Notes under the pieces: generated by a model | The model's input: only the letters and a program-made list of their open reading frames with translations | What the model was told of the DNA's origin: nothing | The model's database searches: none | Made by a program: the position numbers and the translations under genes | Origin: an uncultured Eubacterium sp. | Lineage (GTDB): Bacteria; Bacillota; Clostridia; Lachnospirales; Lachnospiraceae | Reading direction: 5' to 3' | NCBI GenBank assembly: GCA_900545725.1 | Contig: URAI01000016.1 | Location: 1-35,699, forward strand | Length of the DNA stretch: 35,699 nucleotides | Shown: one piece after another, positions 24,992 through 32,408 of the stretch | Numbering within the stretch: the first letter of the stretch is position 1 | How the letters are laid out: the number at the start of each line of letters is the position of its first letter

Positions 24992-26942
24992 TATTGTCCA
25001 CCGTCCTTTGGTCATTAAATAATTTATTATACAGTTCATTTTCTTTCATAAGTATGTCGTGCGTGGCAGCAGTCTTTTTGCCATTATCAATCCATATAAC
25101 CTTATCCATATATGGAAACAGGTATAATCTGTGGGAGATAATAAAGATTATGTTGTCAGGATACTTATCTTTGATATTTTTAAATATCTGTTCTTCTGTA
25201 TCTTTATCAAGTGCAGAAAATGGGTCATCTAGTATCATTACAGGGCGGCTGTTATGTAATGTCCTTGCAAGGGCAGTACGCTGTGCCTGACCGCCTGATA
25301 AACGGACACCCCCATCACCGATAAGAGTATTTTGTTTATCTTCCATTGAGTCAACCTCGTCTTTAAAGCAGACAAGCTTAAGGATATTATCAATATCAGC
25401 GTTATCACCGAGAGTAATATTGTTATAAATAGTATCATTAAGCAGCTCTGGCTCATGTCCCATATAACCTATAATATTATGGCGTAATGTATCGGGAATT
25501 GTATATAATTCAACACCATTATATGTAATAGAGCCAGTGTATGCAGAATTATCTGAAATGTCATTGTTTTCACTACCTTTAATAGTATTGCCGGCATGTC
25601 CGATAACAGAATTTCTTGAAGACTGTTTGTCCAATGTTAAATCAGCAGCCGGTTCGTGCGGAAAAGGTATGCCAGAATCAGAACCGACAGCCGGTTCACA
25701 TAAAAACTGCCTGCCAAAGGTTGACTTTCCACTTGCGACAGGACCGGTAATTCCTATGATATTCCCTGAGGATACCTGCATATTAAAATCGCCGTCTTTG
25801 ATTATAAGTGTGTTTTTATTATCCGTCTTGCTGCATATGTTAAATATATGTGCATCATTTTCTAAACTGTTGAGGATTAAATTATCATTTTTGCGGTAAC
25901 CGGATGAATTGTTATATTCAGCAGATGACATAAGAGGTCTGATACGTTTCCATGAAACCTGGGCTTTATGTACTGAATTAAATAATTTCGCAGCCTTTGA
26001 GGATTTGACAGACAGCTTCGTATAACATGATATAAATGTTGTGAAAGCAGCAACATCCCATACTGACCAGCCTGTGCATGATATATTTGCTGCACCGAAA
26101 TATATAATAAACAATACACTAATCATGGATATTATGTTATATATTGGCGGCATTGCACTTATCCATATATTAGACATTACGGCAGAATGTTCATATTCAG
26201 TTAATACACCTTCATAGTATTTATTTCTGTTATTTTCACAGCCGAATATACGATATGTGATTGCGTTGGTAATCCTATCTATCGTTGCAGTATTTAACTG
26301 ACTGTTTTTCTTTTTAAATATAGTACCGGCCTTTTGCACGACTGTTTTCATTTTTTCAGCTATTATATATGAGATAGGTGGGAAAATCAGGCATATGAGC
26401 GCAAGCCTTATATCATAATATAAAAGCATGATTATATAACCGGCAAGGGCAATTCCTGTATCAAATATTTCAGTTGTAAATTTACGCATGCCCTCGGCAC
26501 AGTCATCAACATCGGATATGGCCTTTGTAATAAGTTCACCGCTTCCTTCGTTTTCCAGTCTTGATTTACTTAATGATACAAGATTGCCATAAAGAATACC
26601 TTTCATGGTTTTGTTGACATTATTAGAAAAACGACGCACATAAAATCTTTTAATATATCTTGATATCTGTACGCACAGGATTACAGCCATATAGCTTATT
26701 ACAAGATAGAGCATTGCACTAAATGTCTTATTTTTATTTAAAATATCCATAAGACATCCGGCGAGCCGTCCCTCAAACCATGGAACAGCGACAAGACCGG
26801 TATTATAAATAAGACCGGATATTGTAACAATAAGAAGAACTTTCCATTCACGCCAAAAGTAATAAGAGATTGTTGCGGTCTTTTCAGCTGATGTATTTTT
26901 ATGCTGTTTAATTGAATTGCCTTTAGATTTTTTAACATCCAT
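24978..26942 (-). CDS. ABC exporter half-transporter, degenerate-site subunit
   Basis: Six-helix membrane domain (WREWKVLLIVTISGLIYN onward) and a nucleotide-binding domain: Walker A GPVASGKST, canonical signature RLSGGQAQRTALA, Walker B VMILDDP in which Asp replaces the catalytic Glu, and the H-loop IISHRL. It complements the downstream subunit to make a TM287/288- or BmrCD-type heterodimer, probably for drugs or peptides. Unusually, about 50 residues of low-complexity sequence (beginning EPAVGSDSGIPFP) are inserted between Walker A and the strand GSITYNG. AGGAGG lies upstream of the ATG. It is the first exporter gene after marR. Confidence 0.9.
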   Translation of the reverse strand: MDVKKSKGNSIKQHKNTSAEKTATISYYFWREWKVLLIVTISGLIYNTGLVAVPWFEGRLAGCLMDILNKNKTFSAMLYLVISYMAVILCVQISRYIKRFYVRRFSNNVNKTMKGILYGNLVSLSKSRLENEGSGELITKAISDVDDCAEGMRKFTTEIFDTGIALAGYIIMLLYYDIRLALICLIFPPISYIIAEKMKTVVQKAGTIFKKKNSQLNTATIDRITNAITYRIFGCENNRNKYYEGVLTEYEHSAVMSNIWISAMPPIYNIISMISVLFIIYFGAANISCTGWSVWDVAAFTTFISCYTKLSVKSSKAAKLFNSVHKAQVSWKRIRPLMSSAEYNNSSGYRKNDNLILNSLENDAHIFNICSKTDNKNTLIIKDGDFNMQVSSGNIIGITGPVASGKSTFGRQFLCEPAVGSDSGIPFPHEPAADLTLDKQSSRNSVIGHAGNTIKGSENNDISDNSAYTGSITYNGVELYTIPDTLRHNIIGYMGHEPELLNDTIYNNITLGDNADIDNILKLVCFKDEVDSMEDKQNTLIGDGGVRLSGGQAQRTALARTLHNSRPVMILDDPFSALDKDTEEQIFKNIKDKYPDNIIFIISHRLYLFPYMDKVIWIDNGKKTAATHDILMKENELYNKLFNDQRTVDNNEIS

Positions 26943-27020
26943 AATATAGTGAACCTCCTCATTTTATATTAGTGTGAATAATAGGATTGATATGCTGATT
27001 ATTCAAAAGCTGCCTGTCCG

Positions 27021-27108
27021 TCAATCAGTTATTCTTTAAATAAATTGATGTTAATAAGGCTGCAGCTATGGAAACTGCCGTCAATCAATCAGTTATTCTT
27101 TAAATAAA
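27021..27108. repeat. Direct repeat at the 3' end of marR
   Basis: A 24-base sequence (27021-27044, core CAGTTATTCTTTAAATAAA) recurs exactly at 27085-27108, where it includes the last codons and stop of marR. A short CTG-CCG preamble is also shared. It looks like a 64-bp slippage duplication. Confidence 0.7.
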
Positions 27109-27566
27109 GTATCATTAACAATTTCGGTGATATTAGTAAACCCGGAGCGCCTTTCGGTTTTTGAACGCTGGTATAACTTATCAAGTGTATTACAAAATGC
27201 CTCTTTTTCATCTTTGTCAAGTTCATCAAGAAGCCATTCATAAAAGCATGATTCAATAGCTGCTTTGGATATTTTAAGACTGTCAGCTTTGTCAGTTGCG
27301 AAAAGAAGCTGGCTGCGTCCATCGTCAGGATTAGGCTTTCTTATAAGATAACCTTTCTCTTCAAGGCGCATGGCACGCCTTGCGGCTGCACCCTTGTCAA
27401 TCTTTAAATTTTCCCTTACCTGTGCCTGTGTGATACCGGGATTGTGTCTTACAAGATGAATAAAGTCAAACTCAGCAGTTCCAATTCCTTCTTCTTTCAT
27501 AGTATTAACAGTGAATTTACTCACTTCACGGGCGATTTTTGTAATCTGCCTTTGGGTTGAATCCAT
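27093..27566 (-). CDS. MarR family transcriptional regulator
   Basis: A 157-residue winged-helix protein: AEFDFIHLVRHNPGITQAQV leads into the recognition helix (KGAAARRAMRLEEKGYLIRK), and the wing carries the DDGRSQ motif typical of MarR. It lies directly upstream of and co-directional with the two exporter genes (150 bases), the common MarR-ABC-ABC arrangement in Firmicutes; it most likely represses the exporter until a drug or substrate is sensed. AAGGAA precedes the ATG. An inverted repeat at 27602-27628 in its upstream region is a candidate operator. Confidence 0.9.
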   Translation of the reverse strand: MDSTQRQITKIAREVSKFTVNTMKEEGIGTAEFDFIHLVRHNPGITQAQVRENLKIDKGAAARRAMRLEEKGYLIRKPNPDDGRSQLLFATDKADSLKISKAAIESCFYEWLLDELDKDEKEAFCNTLDKLYQRSKTERRSGFTNITEIVNDTLFKE

Positions 27567-27601
27567 AATAATCTTCCTTTCCGGGGAAATTTATTTCAAA
27601 G

Positions 27602-27628
27602 CATAAAAATTATATAGAGATTTTTATG
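27602..27628 (-). promoter_or_regulatory. Inverted repeat overlapping marR -10, candidate MarR operator
   Basis: CATAAAAAT (27602-27610) and ATTTTTATG (27620-27628) are perfectly complementary with a 9-base spacer. On the minus strand TATAAT falls inside it, about 40-60 bases before the marR ATG. A matching -35 is not obvious. Confidence 0.4.
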
Positions 27629-27689
27629 TTATTTTCCCTGCAATTATTTTATATTTATTATCAATTTCATTTACAACAGGTATTGGCAA

Positions 27690-27718
27690 TTGCTAACTGA
27701 CAGAAGCGTATATATATT
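27690..27718 (+). promoter_or_regulatory. Promoter-like element in the marR-spo0A gap
   Basis: TTGCTA (27690-27695), 17-base spacer, TATATT (27713-27718), upstream of the small ORF at 27755. Confidence 0.35.
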
Positions 27719-27754
27719 ATAGAAAGTTATTATGCAGGTGGAGTGACAGATAAT

Positions 27755-27841
27755 ATGGATTATCTTGCAATTTTCCATAAATGTTTACAGTTGTCAGTTA
27801 CAATTAACAATCTATTAAGTGTTTATGTAAGAGGAAAGTAA
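27755..27841 (+). CDS. Possible 28-residue small ORF
   Basis: MDYLAIFHKCLQLSVTINNL followed by LSVYVRGK; not recognised. GGAG (27740-27743) is 11 bases before the ATG and a promoter-like pair lies at 27690-27718. The ATG sits in a small inverted repeat (GATAAT/ATTATC). It could be chance in AT-rich DNA. Confidence 0.2.
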   Translation: MDYLAIFHKCLQLSVTINNLLSVYVRGK

Positions 27842-28060
27842 TAAATAGTTGATACTACATCTAAAAGGATGATAGTACATCTATATTTTAATGTCAATAC
27901 AACTTTTTTAAAATAAAGGAAGTGCTGTGAAAATAATTCTTATGTGATTATTTACAAATATCACTTGTAAGCCGGCTATTTATTTTGGGAAAACAGTTGT
28001 TAATAGAAGCATATACGCAATTTTGCACCACTTTGATATACAATAGTTTAAAATGAAAAT

Positions 28061-28067
28061 TGTCGAA
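28061..28067 (+). promoter_or_regulatory. Spo0A box (0A box) upstream of spo0A
   Basis: TGTCGAA matches the established 0A box consensus and lies about 30 bases upstream of the -35 element of the spo0A promoter. A looser TGCGAAAA follows at 28081-28088. Autoregulation by phosphorylated Spo0A is inferred. Confidence 0.55.
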
Positions 28068-28095
28068 AATAGTCGGATAGTGCGAAAAGATAGTA

Positions 28096-28124
28096 TTGCC
28101 AATATTTGTCATTGAATATATAAT
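28096..28124 (+). promoter_or_regulatory. Sigma-A promoter of spo0A
   Basis: TTGCCA (28096-28101), 17 bases, TATAAT (28119-28124), 46 bases before the ATG. GAAT at 28114-28117 could be a sigma-H -10, but no matching AGGA-type -35 was seen. Confidence 0.65.
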
Positions 28125-28170
28125 TTACTGTGAAAATGTTACATTTTAGATTTAGGAGGGGTAAAATAAA

Positions 28171-28959
28171 ATGGTAAAGGTAGCTATTGCAGATGATAAT
28201 GAAAAAATGCTTGGTATACTTGGAAATGTATTAGGAGAAGAGAAAGATTTTGAAGTGGTTGGAATGGCAACAAATGGACTTGAAACTATTGACATAATTA
28301 AGGAAAAGCAGCCTGATATAGTTCTTCTTGATATAATAATGCCACAGATAGATGGTCTTACAGTGATGGAAAAGGTTAAGACGGATAATGAAATAACAAA
28401 AGAGCCGACATTTATTGTTATCAGTGCTGTAGGCAGGGAGAGTGTAACGGAAGATGCATTTAACAGAGGGGCAACATATTATATTATGAAACCATTTGAT
28501 AATCAGATGTTAATTAACCGTATAAGATATGTGAAGAACAATAAAAGATTACAGACTAATAAAAGACAGGCATTGCTTGCGGATAATTCGGAAGCTGTAA
28601 GTGACAGAAGACTTGAAACGGATATTACAGAGATAATACACGATATAGGTATTCCGGCACATATAAAAGGATACCAGTATCTTAGAGATTCAATAATGCT
28701 GTCAGTAAAGGACAATGATGTTATCAACAGCATTACCAAGATACTATATCCTACGATAGCAAAGAAGTACCAGACTACATCAAGCAGAGTGGAACGGGCA
28801 ATAAGACATGCCATAGAGGTGGCATGGAACAGGGGAAATACTGATACACTTAATGGGCTGTTCGGATATACAATAAGTAATGGAAAGGGTAAACCAACCA
28901 ATTCAGAATTTATTGCACTTATAGCTGATAAGATACGTTTACAGTATAATATTAAATAA
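28171..28959 (+). CDS. spo0A: Sporulation master regulator Spo0A
   Basis: Response regulator that commits the cell to sporulation. The receiver domain (about 1-120) has the acidic pair D8-D9, phospho-acceptor D54 (VLLDIIMP), S85 and K107 (MKPFD). The C-terminal Spo0A DNA-binding domain (about 145-262) shows IIHDIGIPAHIKGYQYLRD, then YPTIAKKYQTTSSRVERAIR and HAIEVAWNRG, the near-invariant signature. AGGAGGGG precedes the ATG. Normally adjacent to spoIVB in Clostridia, it is displaced here by the hsd/ABC/marR cassette. Confidence 0.98.
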   Translation: MVKVAIADDNEKMLGILGNVLGEEKDFEVVGMATNGLETIDIIKEKQPDIVLLDIIMPQIDGLTVMEKVKTDNEITKEPTFIVISAVGRESVTEDAFNRGATYYIMKPFDNQMLINRIRYVKNNKRLQTNKRQALLADNSEAVSDRRLETDITEIIHDIGIPAHIKGYQYLRDSIMLSVKDNDVINSITKILYPTIAKKYQTTSSRVERAIRHAIEVAWNRGNTDTLNGLFGYTISNGKGKPTNSEFIALIADKIRLQYNIK

Positions 28960-28963
28960 AATT

Positions 28964-29016
28964 TATAAAAATACACAAAAATTCATATATTTATTGGCGT
29001 TTTTTATGTTTTTTTA
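28964..29016 (+). terminator. Probable terminator of spo0A
   Basis: An AU-rich stem (TATAAAAATAC near 28964 with GCGTTTTTTATG near 28998-29009) is followed by TTTTTTT. The stem is weak, but placement directly after spo0A supports it. Confidence 0.4.
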
Positions 29017-29027
29017 AATAAATGAAC

Positions 29028-29056
29028 TTGATTTATTATGTATTTTATATTATAAT
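29028..29056 (+). promoter_or_regulatory. Sigma-A promoter of the NlpC/P60 gene
   Basis: TTGATT (29028-29033), 17 bases, TATAAT (29051-29056). The predicted leader is about 80 bases of AT-rich sequence. Confidence 0.65.
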
Positions 29057-29143
29057 GTTAAAGCAATTTTAAAAATAATTTAACAGAATTGTAATATTTA
29101 GTAATATTTAATTATAAAATCAAGAAAAGGAATGAATGAATTT

Positions 29144-30259
29144 ATGCGCAAAAGAATAGCAAAATCTCTTATTGCCACAGCACTCGTTGTAAGTATTACA
29201 GGATCTACTGTATGGGCAGACGAAGTATCGGATTTAACAAATCTTAAAAATCAGGCACAGGCAGAGTTAAATGCATCTGAGAGCCAGCTTGCTAATTTAC
29301 TTATAGAAATGAATGATCTTGAATTAAAGATGCATGACAAGAATGATGAGATTGAAACAGTTAATAAGAATCTTGAAGATACACAGGCTAAACTTGACCA
29401 GCAGTATGCTGACATGAAGCTTAGAATAAAGTATATGTATGAAGATCAGACAACATCTATAACTGATGCTTTCCTTACAGCACAGAGCATGAGTGATGCG
29501 CTTAATAAGGCGGAGTATGTTCAGAATGTATATAATTATGATCGTTCTAAGTTAGAAGAGATAGCACAGACAACTCTTGAGATTCAGAACCTTAAGGTGT
29601 CTCTTGAAAATGAGAAGAAGCAGATGGAAGAGCTTGGTAATCAGATGACAGCTAAACAGGCTTCATTATATGCTACAATTGCAGATCAGAAAGATAAAGT
29701 AGCAGATGCAGATGCACAGCTTACTAAGGCTGTAGAAGCAGCAGCGGCAGCAGCGGCGGCAGAAGAACAAAGAAGAGCAGCGGCAGCGGCAGCGGCGGCA
29801 TCATCTTCTAACAGTGTTTCATATAATGGAGGCAGTTCATCATCTTCATCATCTTCAACAGCATCGGCATCATCTGCTGCTGTAAGTTCAATAGTTGCAT
29901 CAAATAGTAATGTTGCATCAGGTGTAGTATCCCTTGCATATGCAATGCTTGGCGTTCCATATGTATGGGGCGGTAAGTCACCTAGTGGTTTTGACTGTTC
30001 AGGACTTATGTATTACTTATTTAAGCAGTATGGAATATATGTATCACCAGCTTCATCAGCTATCCCTGGTGGTGGTGCTGATGTAGGTGGAATTGGCAAT
30101 GCACAGCCTGGTGATATAGTATGTTATCCGGGACATGTAGCTTTATATATTGGTGGTGGACAGGTTATCCATGCACCACAGCCAGGAGATGTTGTTAAGA
30201 TATCATCTGCCGATATGGGTGGAACAATGTCGATTATTGCTGTAAGACGTTACTGGTAA
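29144..30259 (+). CDS. Secreted PcsB-like peptidoglycan hydrolase (coiled coil + NlpC/P60)
   Basis: A signal peptide (MRKRIAKSLIATALVVSITG, cut near VWA-DE) is followed by a long coiled coil of about 25-190 (LANLLIEMNDLELKMHDKN, then LKVSLENEKKQMEEL), an alanine-rich then serine-rich linker of about 195-250, and a C-terminal NlpC/P60 cysteine peptidase. The catalytic Cys is in FDCSGL (about 285), His in GHVALYIG (about 331) and the third polar residue in VIHAPQ (about 343). Enzymes of this layout cut peptidoglycan cross-links and help cell separation, with the coiled coil restraining activity. The frame opens at 29132, only 1 base after AAAAGG, so the ATG at 29144 is preferred. A single-gene unit with its own promoter and terminator. 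Confidence 0.93.
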   Translation: MRKRIAKSLIATALVVSITGSTVWADEVSDLTNLKNQAQAELNASESQLANLLIEMNDLELKMHDKNDEIETVNKNLEDTQAKLDQQYADMKLRIKYMYEDQTTSITDAFLTAQSMSDALNKAEYVQNVYNYDRSKLEEIAQTTLEIQNLKVSLENEKKQMEELGNQMTAKQASLYATIADQKDKVADADAQLTKAVEAAAAAAAAEEQRRAAAAAAAASSSNSVSYNGGSSSSSSSSTASASSAAVSSIVASNSNVASGVVSLAYAMLGVPYVWGGKSPSGFDCSGLMYYLFKQYGIYVSPASSAIPGGGADVGGIGNAQPGDIVCYPGHVALYIGGGQVIHAPQPGDVVKISSADMGGTMSIIAVRRYW

Positions 30260-30280
30260 TTTATAACAATGTATGATATA

Positions 30281-30317
30281 ATAAAGTGTAGCTGATATGG
30301 CTGCACTTTATTTTATA
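30281..30317 (+). terminator. Terminator after the NlpC/P60 gene
   Basis: ATAAAGTGTAGC (30281-30292) pairs with GCTGCACTTTAT (30300-30311) with one wobble and a 7-nt loop, then TTTTAT. Confidence 0.85.
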
Positions 30318-30414
30318 TACAGATATATTATATCAGAAAGATGACCTGATTGTGGCGATAATTATTTTTGATATAGCTGTATATATGAATAATTAATATA
30401 TGGAGGGAATAGGT

Positions 30415-31851
30415 ATGAAGAATGTACTTTTTATCGCATCTGAAGCGGTGCCATTTATTAAAACAGGGGGACTTGCTGATGTTGTCGGTTCACTGCCGAA
30501 GTATTTTAATAAGGATGAATATGATGTAAGAGTTATGATTCCTAAGTATACATGCATACCATGGGAGTATAGGGAGAAGATGCAGTATAAGACACATTTT
30601 TATATTGATCTTGCATGGAGAACACAGTATGTAGGTGTATTTGAACTTGAATATAATGGGGTTATTTTTTATTTTATAGATAATGAATTTTATTTTTCTG
30701 GCTCTAAGCCTTATGGCTGGATTCATGAAGATATTGAGAAGTTTGCATTTTTCTCAAAGGCTGCATTATCAGCTATACCGGTTCTTGGATTTAAACCAGA
30801 TATTATTCATTGCCATGACTGGCAGACGGGACTTATACCTGTATATCTTAAGGAGAGATTTGCACAGGGCGAGTTCTATCAGGGCGTTAAGTCTGTTATG
30901 ACTATACATAATCTTAAGTTCCAGGGTATCTGGAATATTAAGAAGGTTAAGGATATTACAGGTCTTCCGGATTATTTCTTTACATCAGACAAGCTTGAGG
31001 CATATGATGATGCTAATTATCTCAAGGGCGGTATTGTATATGCAGACCGTGTTACAACAGTAAGTTCTACATATGCAGAAGAGATTAAGACACCTTTTTA
31101 CGGAGAGCATCTCGATGGACTTATGAATGCCCGTTCTAACTGTCTTAGTGGTATTGTTAATGGCATTGATTACGAAGTATATAATCCTGAAACAGATAAA
31201 TATATTGTTGCTAATTATAATCAGGTAACATTCAGAAAAGAGAAGTGGAAGAATAAAGTGGCACTTCAAAAAGAGCTGGGACTTACTGAAGATAAAGGCA
31301 AGTTTATGATAGGTATTGTGTCAAGACTTACAGACCAGAAAGGTATGGATCTTATCGCCTATGTAATGGATCAGATATGTGCTGAAGATGTACAGCTTGT
31401 AGTACTTGGAACGGGTGATGAAAAATACGAGAATATGTTCAGGCATTTTGACTGGAAGTATAATGACAGAGTGTCAGCTAATATTTACTATTCAGAAGAA
31501 TTTTCACACAAAGTATATGCAGCATGTGATGCTTTCCTTATGCCATCATTATTTGAGCCATGCGGTCTTAGCCAGCTTATGAGTCTTAGATATGGAACAG
31601 TTCCTATTGTAAGAGAAACGGGTGGCCTTAAGGATACAGTTGAGCCATATAATGAATATGAAAGTACAGGAACAGGTTTCTCATTTGCTAACTATAATGC
31701 ACATGAGATGCTTAGTATTATTAACTATGCTAAGAGTGTGTACTATGGTCATAAGCGTGAGTGGAATAAGATTGTTGACAGAGGAATGAAAGCAGACTTC
31801 TCATGGAATTCATCAGCAAGAGAGTATGAGAAATTATATAACAGCCTGTGA
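30415..31851 (+). CDS. glgA: Glycogen (starch) synthase, GT5
   Basis: Extends alpha-1,4-glucan from ADP-glucose. It has the N-terminal KTGGLADVVGSLPK loop (residues 16-29) that holds ADP-glucose, IIHCHDWQTGLIP, and the C-terminal FEPCGLSQLMSLRYGTVPIV then RETGGLKDTV signature near residue 380. 478 residues is typical. The frame opens at 30400, but GGAGGG at 30402-30407 sets the start at 30415. No other glycogen genes adjoin it. Gut Lachnospiraceae often store glycogen, including before sporulation. Confidence 0.95.
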   Translation: MKNVLFIASEAVPFIKTGGLADVVGSLPKYFNKDEYDVRVMIPKYTCIPWEYREKMQYKTHFYIDLAWRTQYVGVFELEYNGVIFYFIDNEFYFSGSKPYGWIHEDIEKFAFFSKAALSAIPVLGFKPDIIHCHDWQTGLIPVYLKERFAQGEFYQGVKSVMTIHNLKFQGIWNIKKVKDITGLPDYFFTSDKLEAYDDANYLKGGIVYADRVTTVSSTYAEEIKTPFYGEHLDGLMNARSNCLSGIVNGIDYEVYNPETDKYIVANYNQVTFRKEKWKNKVALQKELGLTEDKGKFMIGIVSRLTDQKGMDLIAYVMDQICAEDVQLVVLGTGDEKYENMFRHFDWKYNDRVSANIYYSEEFSHKVYAACDAFLMPSLFEPCGLSQLMSLRYGTVPIVRETGGLKDTVEPYNEYESTGTGFSFANYNAHEMLSIINYAKSVYYGHKREWNKIVDRGMKADFSWNSSAREYEKLYNSL

Positions 31852-32109
31852 TTGACCGAACTGAAAGCCGTGGACTTCCTGAACAGCAGTTTAAGAAGAA
31901 GCTTTTGAAATATAGAGTGGCAGTGACGGATTGCATTAAAATTTCCAATGCAGTCCGCCATTGCATTCAATAAAATTCTGTCAATAAAATTCTTGACAGA
32001 TAATGGATATGTATGTATAATTCAATATAGTGTGTCGGCTTTATTGTTTTATAAGATTCTTCATATTTTTAATAGAGTGAATTATAAATAATGCTGATAT
32101 GTTTAATAA
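31852..32109 (+). other. glgA-tRNA intergenic region
   Basis: Holds a strong hairpin CGGATTGCATT (31927-31937) with AATGCAGTCCG (31947-31957), a second CTGTCA/TGACAG (about 31979-31998), direct repeats of ATAAAATTCT, and the consensus promoter at 31993-32021. The first hairpin lacks a U-run but may end glgA transcripts or protect their 3' end. Confidence 0.45.
31993..32021 (+). promoter_or_regulatory. Perfect sigma-A consensus promoter upstream of tRNA-Leu
   Basis: TTGACA (31993-31998), exactly 17 bases, TATAAT (32016-32021). It is the strongest promoter in the window, about 80 bases before the tRNA. Confidence 0.85.
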
Positions 32110-32192
32110 GCGGATGTGGCGGAATGGCAGACGCAGCAGACTCAAAATCTGCCGGTGGAAACATCGTGTGGGTTCAAGTCCCACCATCCGCA
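32110..32192 (+). tRNA. tRNA-Leu(CAA)
   Basis: Acceptor GCGGATG (32110-32116) pairs with CATCCGC (32185-32191), discriminator A at 32192. Anticodon stem GCAGA/TCTGC encloses loop CTCAAAA with anticodon CAA at 32143-32145, reading UUG. A long variable arm (CGGTGG..CATCG region) marks a class II leucine tRNA, and the T arm is GTGGG-TTCAAGT-CCCAC. The 3' CCA is not encoded. It stands alone, not in a cluster. Confidence 0.95.
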
Positions 32193-32218
32193 TTTTTGAT
32201 ACGGTGAATATTATGATA

Positions 32219-32257
32219 ACTACCCATATTGGTCTATGCTGATATGGGTAGTTTTTT
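32219..32257 (+). terminator. Terminator after tRNA-Leu
   Basis: ACTACCCATAT (32219-32229) pairs perfectly with ATATGGGTAGT (32242-32252), followed by a six-T run (32252-32257). Confidence 0.9.
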
Positions 32258-32337
32258 GCTTATAAATTGTCTTATGAATTGTCCACTGATAACGATATAA
32301 TTTTGAATGGCAGAAATAATTCTCACTAATCATCAAA

Positions 32338-32366
32338 TTTACAAAATAATGGTGAAGTGATATAAT
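32338..32366 (+). promoter_or_regulatory. Sigma-A promoter of the zinc-finger membrane protein
   Basis: TTTACA (32338-32343), 17 bases, TATAAT (32361-32366), 42 bases before the start codon. Confidence 0.6.
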
Positions 32367-32408
32367 AACATCGTTAATGGGAATTGGAAGTTTGCAATGA
32401 GGATTAGT

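Larger units (their letters stand above)
27567..28170. other. 600-base divergent region between marR and spo0A
   Basis: Contains, left to right: the candidate MarR operator (27602-27628), a + strand promoter-like pair (27690-27718) with a 28-codon ORF after it, two ACATCTA direct repeats near 27860-27890, the string CCGGCTATTT (about 27971-27980) shared with the dispersed repeat core, a Spo0A box (28061-28067) and the spo0A promoter (28096-28124). No long gene is present. Confidence 0.5.

Noticed and set aside
27971..27980. Third copy of the dispersed repeat (CCGGCTATTT)
   Set aside because: Only 10 bases match and neither the hairpin nor the reading frame is kept; could be a decayed copy but cannot be supported.
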